In this document: positions 46,319 to 55,120 of the stretch, in pieces | Layout: each line of letters starts with the position of its first letter | Numbering within the stretch: the first letter of the stretch is position 1 | Assembly (NCBI RefSeq): GCF_003751505.1 | Contig: NZ_RJVB01000002.1 | Span: forward strand, 186,001 to 250,000 | DNA length: 64,000 bases | Direction: 5' to 3' | From: Erwinia sp. JUb26 | Lineage (GTDB): Bacteria; Pseudomonadota; Gammaproteobacteria; Enterobacterales; Enterobacteriaceae | Notes under the pieces: generated by a model | What the model was told of the DNA's origin: nothing | The model's input: only the letters and a program-made list of their open reading frames with translations | Databases searched by the model: none | Position numbers and translations under genes: made by a program

Positions 46319-46352
46319 AAAAGAGGGAAATACCACTCAGCCTTTCCCTTTT
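46319..46352 (-). terminator. hairpin between EIIC and kinase genes
   Basis: On the minus strand AAAAGGGAAA is followed after 12 nt by TTTCCCTCTTTT, giving an imperfect stem and T-rich end, 14 bp after the EIIC stop. It may lower expression of the catabolic genes relative to the transporter. Confidence 0.5.
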
Positions 46353-46366
46353 AATCGTGAATGTGC

Positions 46367-47758
46367 TTATTTAGATACTGCAGCCTGTTCGTTCGCCGCG
46401 TTCTCTGCCATTTCTTCACGCTGAATCTGTTTGGTGGTCATGCGATACAGCAGCATGCAGGTGATGAAAATAACCGGGATAAGGCCCAGAGCAATCAGAT
46501 TGCCTTCGAATATCTTCACCATCCAGAAGCGGAACGGGTTACCGCCGTCCAGCAGGCTGGAGATTTCACTGTCCGTATTCATCGGGAAGTGAATGCTTTT
46601 CGCGACGGCGGTCAAAATAGGCGCCGCAGCGGAGGCAACGTACAGATTCACCGTCAGCAGCGGAATGCCCAGAATAAAGGCACGTGCGATATTGCCACGG
46701 CACGCCAGCACCACCATCGAAATCGGTACCCAGATATTTGCCAGGTCACCCAGCGGCAGCAGGCGGTTACCCGGCAGCACCACGGCCAGCAGCACCCCAA
46801 CCGGAATCAGCAGCAGCGCGGTGGAGAGCACTGACGGATGGCCGACGGCGACGGCGATATCCAGGCCGATATAAAGGTCATCACGATCCGGGTACTTCTT
46901 ACGCAGGAACTTTTTAACCGCGTCCGACAGAGGCAGCAGGCCTTCCATCAGCAGCTTTACCATGCGTGGCATAATCAGCATCACCGCGCCAAGGCTCATC
47001 GCCAGGGTCAACACGCCCTTAAAGTCGTAGCGTGCCAGCAGGCCAATACCCGCCCCCAGAATCACCCCCAGCATCATCGGCTCACCGAAGATGCCAAAGC
47101 GCTTCTGAATCGCATCCGCATCCGCATTCAGTTTGTTGATCCCCGGGATCTTATCCAGGATCAGGTTACCCAGCAGACCGAACGGGAAGAAGATGGCCGA
47201 GGACAGCGTCGGCAGTGAAATTCCCGGCAGATTGAAGTACTTCTGGATCATCGGTGCACACCAGTCGGCCAGCAGCAGCGTGATGATCGAGGTCACACCG
47301 GCGATCAGCAGGCCAAACATAAAGCTGCCGGTGACGTTGTAGACCATCGCGCCAACCATCGAGAAGTGCCAGAAGTTCCAGACGTCGATGTTCACCGTAC
47401 GGGTCCATTTCAGCGTCAGCATCAGCACGTTAATACCGATGGTCAGCGGCACCACGAACGGTGCAACCTGAGATGCCCATGCAATTGCCGCCAGCGGCGT
47501 CCAGCCCAGATCGACAACCGGCAGGTTGATCCCGGTGTGTCTGACCATGTCTTTGGCTGCGGGACCGAGGTTGTCCAACAGCAGTCCGAAGACCAGGAAA
47601 ATACCGATAAAGCCCATGCCGATGGTCAGCGCCGAACGCAGCGCTTTGCTGAATCCTGCACCGAGGCACAGGCCCATGATAAAGATAATGATTGGCAGCA
47701 TTATCGTGGGGCCCAGCCCCAGTAAATATTGAATCCCGCCGTAGAGAGTTTCGAGCAT
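46367..47758 (-). CDS. PTS EIIC, galactitol family (GatC-like)
   Basis: A 463-residue membrane permease of the galactitol PTS family. It opens MLETLYGGIQYLLGLGPTIMLPIIIFI (in part: YGGIQYLLGLG), and has many hydrophobic segments with conserved GLGAG-type loops (GLCLGAGFSKALRSALTIGMG, in part LGAGFSKALRSALTIG), plus DVWNFWHFS and DLYIGLDIAVAVGHPS. Galactitol-family EIIC proteins carry galactitol, arabitol and similar polyols. EIIB follows upstream by 14 bp and EIIA by 52 bp more. Confidence 0.92.
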   Translation of the reverse strand: MLETLYGGIQYLLGLGPTIMLPIIIFIMGLCLGAGFSKALRSALTIGMGFIGIFLVFGLLLDNLGPAAKDMVRHTGINLPVVDLGWTPLAAIAWASQVAPFVVPLTIGINVLMLTLKWTRTVNIDVWNFWHFSMVGAMVYNVTGSFMFGLLIAGVTSIITLLLADWCAPMIQKYFNLPGISLPTLSSAIFFPFGLLGNLILDKIPGINKLNADADAIQKRFGIFGEPMMLGVILGAGIGLLARYDFKGVLTLAMSLGAVMLIMPRMVKLLMEGLLPLSDAVKKFLRKKYPDRDDLYIGLDIAVAVGHPSVLSTALLLIPVGVLLAVVLPGNRLLPLGDLANIWVPISMVVLACRGNIARAFILGIPLLTVNLYVASAAAPILTAVAKSIHFPMNTDSEISSLLDGGNPFRFWMVKIFEGNLIALGLIPVIFITCMLLYRMTTKQIQREEMAENAANEQAAVSK

Positions 47759-47772
47759 CAGCCTGTCCTCGG

Positions 47773-48054
47773 TTATTTTTTCAGAATTGAAACGATTTTT
47801 TCGAGGAGCTCTTCTTCACCGAAACCGGTCAGCAGCGGCAGGCCGTTCAGCACCGGCGTTTGCAGCGCGGTTTTCACCGCCGAAGTCACGATGATCAGGT
47901 CGGCCATGCCGTCCTGCGAACCGATAGTGCCAATGTTGGACTGGATCGGCTCAACGTTAATGCCCTGCTCTTTGCAGTAGGTCACCACTTTTTCGGTGGC
48001 AACGGCAGAGGTCGCAATCCCACTGGTACAGGCGAAGATAATTTTCTTATTCAT
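47773..48054 (-). CDS. PTS EIIB, galactitol family (GatB-like)
   Basis: A 93-residue cytoplasmic EIIB subunit. The phosphocysteine is Cys9 in KKIIFACTSGIATSAVATEKV (part IIFACTSGIATS). The start at ATG 48,054 has CGGAGT 8 nt upstream; eleven in-frame codons further upstream are not conserved. It receives phosphate from EIIA and passes it to the sugar bound by EIIC. Confidence 0.93.
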   Translation of the reverse strand: MNKKIIFACTSGIATSAVATEKVVTYCKEQGINVEPIQSNIGTIGSQDGMADLIIVTSAVKTALQTPVLNGLPLLTGFGEEELLEKIVSILKK

Positions 48055-48106
48055 ATCAGACTCCGTTATAGGTAATCGAGCTTGCAAAGCACTGGGGGTA
48101 CAGTAA

Positions 48107-48571
48107 TCAGTCGAGATTCGTTTTCAGTATCTGCATCACTTCCTCGCGGGAGGCGGTGCCGAGTAGCCTGTTCATCTCGCCGGTTTTTTGGAACAGCGAA
48201 ATCAGCTTCATCAGGAATTCAAGGTGCGCATCTTTCTCTTTCAGCAGCAGGAAGAAAATGACGTTCACCTTCATCGTCAGGTCAGGATCTTCTGCCTGGT
48301 TGAACTCAATCCCTTCCGGGCAGGTCACCACCACCAGCCGCTCTTCACGAACGTGCTCCACGTCAACGTGTGGAATGGCCACGCCCATGGTTTCCAGCTG
48401 CATCGCCGTTGGATGGTTCAGCTCACGTAACACCAGCGCTTCACGGTAACTCTCTTCCACGATCCCTTTGGCGATCAGCTGGTCGGTGATGCGGCCAAAA
48501 AGCGCGTTGCGATCCGTCGGGGCCAGATGCAGGTGGATCAGCTCGCTGTCGAGTGATGTATTTAATGGCAT
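48107..48571 (-). CDS. PTS EIIA, fructose/galactitol type (GatA-like)
   Basis: A 154-residue EIIA of the mannitol/fructose/galactitol superfamily. The phosphohistidine is in MGVAIPHVDVEHV near residue 65, and LNHPTAMQLETMG precedes it. KVNVIFFLLLKEKDAHLEFLM is typical. It is the first gene of the PTS locus; the GntR-type operator lies 67-89 bp upstream of its start. Confidence 0.93.
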   Translation of the reverse strand: MPLNTSLDSELIHLHLAPTDRNALFGRITDQLIAKGIVEESYREALVLRELNHPTAMQLETMGVAIPHVDVEHVREERLVVVTCPEGIEFNQAEDPDLTMKVNVIFFLLLKEKDAHLEFLMKLISLFQKTGEMNRLLGTASREEVMQILKTNLD

Positions 48572-48941
48572 GTTGTTACCCTGTCCTTCGAATTTAACGA
48601 ATTGCCTGACGCATCGTGACCAGTGTCAGGCATGGTTGTCTATGTACAACTATGTTCAACTTGGATTGAACCCTACTCCTGTCACCCGCCACTGAGCAAT
48701 CTGCTCGCGTTAGATTTGTGCTTTTGCTCACACAAATAAAAGCAGCCGCCGATTGCAGCTGAGGCAAAGTTCCGTTTAAGCCGATGAAATTAAGTAAGAA
48801 AAGCAGAATGGCCGAGGAAGCCGGGGATGACACTCACCTTGAATTGTACAACCGGAACGCGATGGAGGGAGGATTTGACCGAGCGAATCCCAGCCGGAAT
48901 CACCGACCGGGGGATGGGAAATCAGGGTGAGATGGAGCTGT
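48572..48941. other. region between the PTS operon and the HTH-like gene
   Basis: About 370 bp holding the PTS promoter and GntR operator on its left side. The right part, toward the stop of the next minus-strand gene, shows no gene. ORFs here lack ribosome sites. Confidence 0.5.
48638..48660 (-). promoter_or_regulatory. GntR operator upstream of the PTS operon
   Basis: On the minus strand ACATAG-TTGT-ACATAG is a perfect direct repeat with 10-bp spacing, overlapping a possible -35 box (TTGAAC). It also contains the palindrome GTTGTCTATGTACAAC. Nineteen of 23 positions match the site before gntR. Confidence 0.65.
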
Positions 48942-49568
48942 TCAGCCCGCCCGATACACCGGCACCCGCCGCAGCGTGCCGGTCAGGGTGTCGAAGACCT
49001 CCGTTTCCGCCGTCGCAATCCTCATCCCGCTCTTTCTCAGCCGCTGAATATCCGCCGCCATACGCTGAATGCCGAACCAGAACATGCCGTCCAGCACCGT
49101 CACCTGTAGTCCGTTTTCCAGCGCGGTCCGCAGACGATCGCGCGGCGCTTTGGTCTCTTTGGCTATTTGCTGGAAGGGGGCTGCCGAATTGCCTGCGGCA
49201 TCCACTCGCCGGATGCGAGTAGATAGTCGGTACTGAAACTCATCGGGGATCGCGCTCAGCTCGGTGTTCAGACTATAAACACAGCCAAAGCGCTTGCCGT
49301 TGAAAATCACGTTTTTCTGCCGGACGGGCATCTCATCGCGCGCGCTGGCAATCAGCTGCGGGGCACGGATCAGCAGCAGCCGAAACGGCAGTTCGAAGCT
49401 GGTAACGTAGTCCACGTTCTGCAGGGCGAGGCGCAGGCGCGCCTCAACCCCGGCGTGTGCCTCACGGCATTGTTCAGTGACCTCAGCCCACTGCTGCGTA
49501 ATCTGCGCGGGCTCGTTCAGCTCGGTGAAGCTGTATTTTTCAATCTGATAATCAATTCTTTCGGCCAC
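48942..49568 (-). CDS. unrecognised protein with a C-terminal winged-helix-like region
   Basis: A 208-residue soluble protein I cannot name. The C-terminal 60 residues (LQVTVLDGMFWFGIQRMAAD, IQRLRKSGMRIATAETEVFD) resemble the phage-type winged-helix domain (HTH_39) found in small DNA-binding proteins. The central part (VIFNGKRFGCVYSLNTELSAIPDEFQYR; part GKRFGCVYSLNTELSAIP) is unknown. It starts at GTG 49,568 with AAGGGA 7 nt upstream. It stands alone between the PTS operon and the peptide transporter. Function cannot be assigned; DNA binding is a weak inference. Confidence 0.7.
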   Translation of the reverse strand: MAERIDYQIEKYSFTELNEPAQITQQWAEVTEQCREAHAGVEARLRLALQNVDYVTSFELPFRLLLIRAPQLIASARDEMPVRQKNVIFNGKRFGCVYSLNTELSAIPDEFQYRLSTRIRRVDAAGNSAAPFQQIAKETKAPRDRLRTALENGLQVTVLDGMFWFGIQRMAADIQRLRKSGMRIATAETEVFDTLTGTLRRVPVYRAG

Positions 49569-50070
49569 CCTGAATTCCCTTCTGGCTACGTTTCAGCATC
49601 GGTTGTTTACTTTAGCAACAGTGGGTTGTTAGCGAAAGCCAATCTGACGCTGAGGCTACCTGACCGCTGACGCCGTGGGGTATCTCCGACCAATAACCGT
49701 TTTAATATTCATTCATCATTCATCATTCATCATGTAGTTGGCGGATTAGATTTCCCGGTTGACTACAAACAGCGATTTAAAGAATTTTTTGTTAAGGGGA
49801 AAGAATCAGGGCAGATCGTTTACATCCCTAATACCGTAATCAGATATTTTAAGCCTATTTCCGCATTTGCTTGCCTCCCTCCCGTCTGTTAGCTTTCATT
49901 ACAGCACGTTGTTTTTATGCATCTTATTCAGGAGTTTCACCATTCCTCATTTGACAAAGGAATTAACGGCAACCCGCCGATGTAAAGTCGCTCTTCTTAT
50001 TTCATTCCCAGTGATGGGAATTTTCACCTTATTGAAAAGAAAATAATAAATAATCTTATCCGGGGTCGTC
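49569..50070. other. intergenic region before the peptide ABC operon
   Basis: About 500 bp of AT-rich DNA with no gene. It holds a short tandem repeat at 49,707-49,733 and presumably the promoter of the peptide transporter operon near its right end. Confidence 0.5.
49707..49733 (+). repeat. short tandem repeat ATTCATC
   Basis: Three exact copies of the heptamer ATTCATC (49,711-49,731) with partial copies on both sides. Copy number could vary by slippage. Its effect, if any, on nearby promoters is unknown. Confidence 0.8.
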
Positions 50071-51657
50071 ATGAAAGCATTATCAAAAGCCATTCTTCTT
50101 GCCGCTATGGGAATAAGCGCATTCAGCGCCTCCGCCGCCAGTGATAACAGCGTGATCCGCTACGCCATCTGGAGCAATCCGAACGGCACCTTTAACCCAA
50201 CGCTCTATTTCACCGATTACGATCGCGCGGTGATTTTTAACGTTTACGGCCGCTTGTTTACTCTCGACCAAAAGCAGAATCCGCAGCCGTCGCTGGCCGA
50301 ACGCTATGATTATTCTGACGACGGTAAAACGCTGACGCTGCATCTGCGTCAGGGCGTGAAGTGGCACGACGGCAAACCGTTTACCGCCGAGGATGTCGCC
50401 TTTACCTACGGTTCGGAGGCCGCGCCTGATTTCCCGCGCGACCAGCCGGATTTCGTTAAGCATCTGGTCGGCTATGAGGATTATCACAGCGGTAAAAGTG
50501 CCGATCTTGCCGGCATCAAGGTCATCGATGCGCACACGGTGAGCTTCTCCTTTACCGCGCCTTACGCCGCCGCCTTCGCCCACTTCGCCGATCGTCCGGT
50601 GCTGGCAAAGCATATCTGGAATACGATCCCGGTTAAGGCGTGGAATACCGCCACCGCGCTGCTGCGTAATCCGGTCGGCACCGGGCCGTATAAGTTCGTC
50701 GAATTTGTCTCCGATCAGTACGTCAAACTGGAGCGTAACGACGACTATTTCGGCGGTGCACCAAAGATTAAAACCTTTATATTTAAAGTCTCCAACGCCC
50801 AGACGGTACAGAATGAATTAATCAACGGCGATGTAGATATTGCCGAACTGTCGTCGTGGAATAAACGCGACGTGGAGACTTATCAGAAAGCAGGCATCCG
50901 CATTGTTGAGCAGCCAGGTGTGACCGCCCAGTATTTAACTCTGGATACGCGTAATCCTAATCTGAGCGATCCGCGCGTGCGTCAGGCTCTGGCTTACGGC
51001 ATCGACCGTCAGCTGATTGTGGATAAATTACTGTTTGGCCACGGCCGGGTATTCAATACCAAAGATCATCCGCAGAGCCAGTATTATCCAAACGATCTCA
51101 ACAACTACGTTTACGACCCGCAAAAGGCGCAGGCGTTATTAAAAGAAGCGGGCTGGAGCGATACCAACGGCGACGGCATCGTGGACAAAAACGGCCAGAA
51201 CCTGACCTTCACCCTGAATTATCCAACCGGCAACCGTACCCGCGAATTAACTGCGCCGATTATCCAGCAGAACCTGAAAAAGATCGGCATCAACGTGGTG
51301 CTGAACGTGGCGGACTTTAATGCCACGCTGGCCATTCTGCAGGATAAAAACAAAGTCTACGACGGCGTGCTGATGGGCGGCACCTTCCGGCCTGGGCTGT
51401 ATGAAAACAACTTCTGGTGGGAGCGCTTCTCCACGCCGAAGCTGGATGGCCTCGCCGAGCAGTTTAATACCACGGTGGATGCGGAAAAGTTGAAAACCAG
51501 CATCGGCGGCTGGCTGAAGGAGGTCAATCATCAGGTGCCGCACGTGTGGCTGTATATCCCGAATCAGGGCTACGCGCTCAGCAAGCGGGTCAACCACTAC
51601 AGCGCCTATCCCTACGAGCCGTTTGCCGACGTCACGCAGTGGACGGTTAATCAGTAA
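50071..51657 (+). CDS. periplasmic peptide-binding protein of an ABC importer (SBP family 5)
   Basis: A 528-residue solute-binding protein related to DppA/OppA. Signal peptide MKALSKAILLAAMGISAFSASA. Family motifs: PSLAERYDYSDDGKTLTLHL, RQGVKWHDGKPFTAEDVAFT, and later VRQALAYGIDRQLIVDKLL. It begins an operon with two permeases, an M20 peptidase and a fused ATPase, so peptides are the likely cargo. GGGG lies 8 nt upstream of the ATG. Confidence 0.93.
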   Translation: MKALSKAILLAAMGISAFSASAASDNSVIRYAIWSNPNGTFNPTLYFTDYDRAVIFNVYGRLFTLDQKQNPQPSLAERYDYSDDGKTLTLHLRQGVKWHDGKPFTAEDVAFTYGSEAAPDFPRDQPDFVKHLVGYEDYHSGKSADLAGIKVIDAHTVSFSFTAPYAAAFAHFADRPVLAKHIWNTIPVKAWNTATALLRNPVGTGPYKFVEFVSDQYVKLERNDDYFGGAPKIKTFIFKVSNAQTVQNELINGDVDIAELSSWNKRDVETYQKAGIRIVEQPGVTAQYLTLDTRNPNLSDPRVRQALAYGIDRQLIVDKLLFGHGRVFNTKDHPQSQYYPNDLNNYVYDPQKAQALLKEAGWSDTNGDGIVDKNGQNLTFTLNYPTGNRTRELTAPIIQQNLKKIGINVVLNVADFNATLAILQDKNKVYDGVLMGGTFRPGLYENNFWWERFSTPKLDGLAEQFNTTVDAEKLKTSIGGWLKEVNHQVPHVWLYIPNQGYALSKRVNHYSAYPYEPFADVTQWTVNQ

Positions 51658-51671
51658 TAACGCCAGCCGCA

Positions 51672-51694
51672 GCCGTGGCGCTGAACGCCACGGC
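51672..51694 (+). other. hairpin between binding protein and permease genes
   Basis: GCCGTGGCG CTGAA CGCCACGGC is a perfect 9-bp stem without a T tract. Such hairpins after binding-protein genes usually protect the upstream mRNA and raise the ratio of binding protein to permease. Confidence 0.6.
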
Positions 51695-51717
51695 CTCATC
51701 GTGAATCAGGAATTGCC

Positions 51718-52683
51718 ATGCTGCGCTATGTGCTACACCGAATACTGATCCTTATTCCCGTACTGATCGGGATTTCGATCGTGGTGTTCTTCCTCATTAA
51801 GCTCCAGCCGGGCGATCCGTTTGTCGGCATGATCGCCCCGGAAACCACCCCGGAACAGAAGCAGGAACTGCTGCGTCAGGCGGGCTACCTCGATCCGATC
51901 TGGATGCAGTACCTGCGCTGGGCGTCGCACGCCTTTGTCGGTGATTTTGGCTACTCGACGCAGAGCGGCGCGCCGGTGCTGATGCTGATTCAGGAACGGG
52001 TGGTGAATACGGTGCTGCTGGCAGCAAGCTCGCTGTTTATCACCCTGCTGGTCGCCTTTCCGCTGGGCATCTACCTCGGCCTGCATCGTGGCGGAAAGGT
52101 GGATAGTGCCGTTTCACTGGTCTATTTCGTCGTGGTGTCCATCCCGGTGTTTTTTATCGCCATCCTGCTGGTCAAGGTTTTTGCCATGAATTTAAAGTGG
52201 TTCCCGGTATCGGGGGCAACCACGCTGGGCAGCAGCTACAGCGGCGTTCAGCACCTGCTGGACGTGCTCAGTCATCTGTTCCTGCCCGCGCTGGCGCTGG
52301 CCGTCGCCAATATCGGCATTTTCAGCCGCTATCTGCGTTCGGGCATCAGCGAGCTGATCAATCAGAACTTCGTCAAGGCGCTGTTTGCCCGCGGGATCAG
52401 CCGCTCGCGGGTGATCTTCCCCCATCTGGTTAAAAACGCCGCCCGGCCGCTGATTACCGTGGTCGGCATGGAAATCCCCTCGCTGCTGTCGGCCACCCTG
52501 CTGACGGAAATTATCTTCAACTGGCCCGGTATTGGCCGCCTGAGCTTTGATGCGATCCAGGCCCGCGACTACTCGCTGCTGATGGGCATCGTGCTGTTTC
52601 TGGCGGTGATCACCCTGGTGACCAACTTCCTGGTCGATATTCTCTATGCGCTGGTCGATCCCCGCGTAAGGCTCAGCCAATGA
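51718..52683 (+). CDS. peptide ABC importer permease (DppB type)
   Basis: A 321-residue inner-membrane permease. It opens MLRYVLHRILILIPVLIGIS and has the DppB-type core: six membrane segments and the coupling loop with EAA motif (ALFARGISRSRVIFPHLVKN). It overlaps the next permease gene by 4 bp (ATGA), implying coupling. Confidence 0.93.
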   Translation: MLRYVLHRILILIPVLIGISIVVFFLIKLQPGDPFVGMIAPETTPEQKQELLRQAGYLDPIWMQYLRWASHAFVGDFGYSTQSGAPVLMLIQERVVNTVLLAASSLFITLLVAFPLGIYLGLHRGGKVDSAVSLVYFVVVSIPVFFIAILLVKVFAMNLKWFPVSGATTLGSSYSGVQHLLDVLSHLFLPALALAVANIGIFSRYLRSGISELINQNFVKALFARGISRSRVIFPHLVKNAARPLITVVGMEIPSLLSATLLTEIIFNWPGIGRLSFDAIQARDYSLLMGIVLFLAVITLVTNFLVDILYALVDPRVRLSQ

Positions 52684-53567
52684 CCACCCCGGATACCCTC
52701 AATCTGACCGCGCGCCACGCAGGCCATCCTCTGCTGCGCGATCGCTATTTCCTCACCGGGCTGGTGATTCTGCTGCTGCTGACTCTGGCTTCGCTCAGCG
52801 CCCCGTGGCTGGTCGCTTTCCATCCTGATGATATCGATCTGATGGCGATTGAAGCCCCGCCGGGGGACGGGCACCTGCTCGGCACCGATGAAATTGGCCG
52901 CGACGTGCTGTCCCGCCTGCTGTACGGCGGCAGAGTGTCGCTGTTTGTGGCGCTTGCCGCGGTGATTTTTCAGGGCGTCATCGGTATTACGCTGGGCAGC
53001 CTGGCCGGTTATCGCGGCGGCGCGGTGGATACGCTGATCATGCGTCTGACCGACATCATTATGTGCTTCCCGTTTTATGCCATCGCCATCACCCTGGCGG
53101 CGATTATGGGTGCCAGCTCGTGGAACGTGATTTTTATTATCGGCATCCTGCAGTGGACCGGCATTGCCCGCCTGGTGCGGGCGGAATTCCTCTCACTGCG
53201 CGAAAGTGGCTACGTCTTTGCCGCGAAAGCGATCGGCGTCAGCGGCGTCACGATTGTTTTCCGCCATCTGCTGCGTAACGCCTACGCTCCGCTGATTATC
53301 AACCTCACCCTCGCCGTGGCGAATGCGATTCTGGCGGAAGCCGCGCTGAGCTTTATCGGCCTCGGCGTCAAGCAACCGCAGCCCTCGTGGGGGAATATGC
53401 TGGCGGCCGCGCAGAGCATCCGGGTTATCGACTACGAGTGGTGGCTGTGGGTGCCGCCCGGCCTGACCATCGTGCTGATGGTGCTGGCAATCAACTTTAT
53501 CGGCGAGGGGCTTTCCCGCGTGCTGAATCCACGACCGGCGGTGCCGGTCAAAGACATCTTGAATTAG
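52680..53567 (+). CDS. peptide ABC importer permease (DppC type)
   Basis: A 295-residue permease. The N-terminal region has HLLGTDEIGRDVLSRLLYGGR (part LLGTDEIGRDVLSRLLYGG), the signature of DppC-type subunits, and the EAA loop is VFAAKAIGVSGVTIVFRHLL. It pairs with the upstream DppB-type permease. The peptidase gene starts 26 bp downstream. Confidence 0.93.
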   Translation: MTTPDTLNLTARHAGHPLLRDRYFLTGLVILLLLTLASLSAPWLVAFHPDDIDLMAIEAPPGDGHLLGTDEIGRDVLSRLLYGGRVSLFVALAAVIFQGVIGITLGSLAGYRGGAVDTLIMRLTDIIMCFPFYAIAITLAAIMGASSWNVIFIIGILQWTGIARLVRAEFLSLRESGYVFAAKAIGVSGVTIVFRHLLRNAYAPLIINLTLAVANAILAEAALSFIGLGVKQPQPSWGNMLAAAQSIRVIDYEWWLWVPPGLTIVLMVLAINFIGEGLSRVLNPRPAVPVKDILN

Positions 53568-53593
53568 ACCGTTTCCCCTAACAGGAGTGTGTA

Positions 53594-55120
53594 ATGGCGA
53601 CTGAAAACTACGACCGTTTGAGCCAGGACGAACTGGCGCTGACCGAGAAACTGGAACGCTGGTTTGAGCAGCATCGCGCGGAGTTCGTACAGGACCTGCT
53701 GGAGCTGGTCGCCTTCCCCAGTATTGGAGATGAGAAGCTTGCCGAGCCGGGTAAACCCTTTGGTCAGCCGGTGGAGGATGTGTTCCAGCACGTGATCCGC
53801 AAGGCGCAGAGCTACGGCTTCACCACCGAACAGCACGACGGCTACGCCATTTCGGTGCTGTCCGACACGCGCGAAGGCGTGCCGGAGCTGGGGTTGATTT
53901 CCCATCTCGACGTGGTGCCGCCGGGGGATAACTGGACCTTCGAGCCGTTTAAGCCGTTTGAGAAAGACGGCTTTGTGATTGGCCGTGGCTCCTCGGACAA
54001 CAAAGGCCCCGCGCTGCTGGACCTCTATCTGCTGCGCGCCTTCCGCGATCTCGGCGTGCCGCTGAATCACAAACTGCGCATCGTCTACGGCGGAGCGGAA
54101 GAGATCGGCATGGCGGACATTAAATACTTCGCCGAACACGGCCCGGTTCCGCGTTTTTCGATCATTACCGACGGCGCGTTCCCGGTGAACCACGCGCAGA
54201 AAGGCGGGCTGAATCTGGTGCTGCATATCCCGGTGGGTTCAACGCTGACCGGCGTGAATGCGGGCGTTGCGGAGAATGCCGTCCCCGCGACGGCAACGCT
54301 GACGTTGCCCGCCAGCGAGGCCGCGCGGCTGGAGCAGGCGATTGCCGCCCTGCCGGAAGAACAGCGCCAGGTGCTGGCAATTACCGCCGTTAAGCAGGGC
54401 GTACAGCTGACGGCCCGCGGCCAGTCCGGCCATGCGGCATTCCCGGAAAATACCCGCAATGCCATTCCGCTGCTGCTGGATGCGCTGATTAGCGCCAGGC
54501 TGCTGGAAGGCGACGATTTGACCGCCGCGCAGATTATCAGCCAGCTGCTGGCCGATCCCTGGGGCATCAGCGCCGGTTTCGCCGCCGAAGATGCGCCAAC
54601 CGGCAAGCTGACCCTTAACGGCGGCCTGCTGATCCCGCATCACAACGGTCTGAATCTGCATCTGGATATTCGCTATCCGCTGGCGACCAACAAAGAGGCG
54701 CTGCTGGCTACCCTGCGCGAGGCGATTGCGCCGCTGAACGGCTCCCTGCTCATTACCAGCGACGCCTCGCCGATCCACGTTGATAAAGAGAGCGAGCTGG
54801 TGAAACGCCTGCAGCAAACCTACGACAGCATCGCCGAGGTGATTACCGAGCCTTACTCAATGGGCGGCGGCACCCACGCGCGTTACCTGCCGAATTCGAT
54901 CACTTTCGGGCCGGGATTCCGCCGTATTGATGGCGAGCTGTTCCAGGGCGAGTCGGTGCGCACCCGGCCGGACTTTATTCCTGCCGGCCACGGTTCTCCG
55001 CACGGCCCGGACGAATTTGTGGTGATTGAAAACCTCAGACGCGCGTTTAAGGTCTATGCCGTTGCCGTGCCGCGCCTGGACCGCTGGGTGGAACAGGGAC
55101 TGATTGATGACGTCCGCTAA
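53594..55120 (+). CDS. M20-family dipeptidase/peptidase (PepV-like)
   Basis: A 508-residue metallopeptidase of the M20 family. Zinc ligands and active residues: LISHLDVVPPGDNW (His, Asp), GRGSSDNKGPALL (bridging Asp), VYGGAEEIGM (catalytic and metal Glu), DGAFPV (Asp region) and PAGHGSPHGPDE (His). A lid domain with GQSGHAAFPE lies mid-protein. No signal peptide is seen, so it is cytoplasmic. Placed between the permeases and the ATPase, it probably breaks down the imported peptides. Its end overlaps the ATPase gene by 14 bp. Confidence 0.9.
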   Translation: MATENYDRLSQDELALTEKLERWFEQHRAEFVQDLLELVAFPSIGDEKLAEPGKPFGQPVEDVFQHVIRKAQSYGFTTEQHDGYAISVLSDTREGVPELGLISHLDVVPPGDNWTFEPFKPFEKDGFVIGRGSSDNKGPALLDLYLLRAFRDLGVPLNHKLRIVYGGAEEIGMADIKYFAEHGPVPRFSIITDGAFPVNHAQKGGLNLVLHIPVGSTLTGVNAGVAENAVPATATLTLPASEAARLEQAIAALPEEQRQVLAITAVKQGVQLTARGQSGHAAFPENTRNAIPLLLDALISARLLEGDDLTAAQIISQLLADPWGISAGFAAEDAPTGKLTLNGGLLIPHHNGLNLHLDIRYPLATNKEALLATLREAIAPLNGSLLITSDASPIHVDKESELVKRLQQTYDSIAEVITEPYSMGGGTHARYLPNSITFGPGFRRIDGELFQGESVRTRPDFIPAGHGSPHGPDEFVVIENLRRAFKVYAVAVPRLDRWVEQGLIDDVR

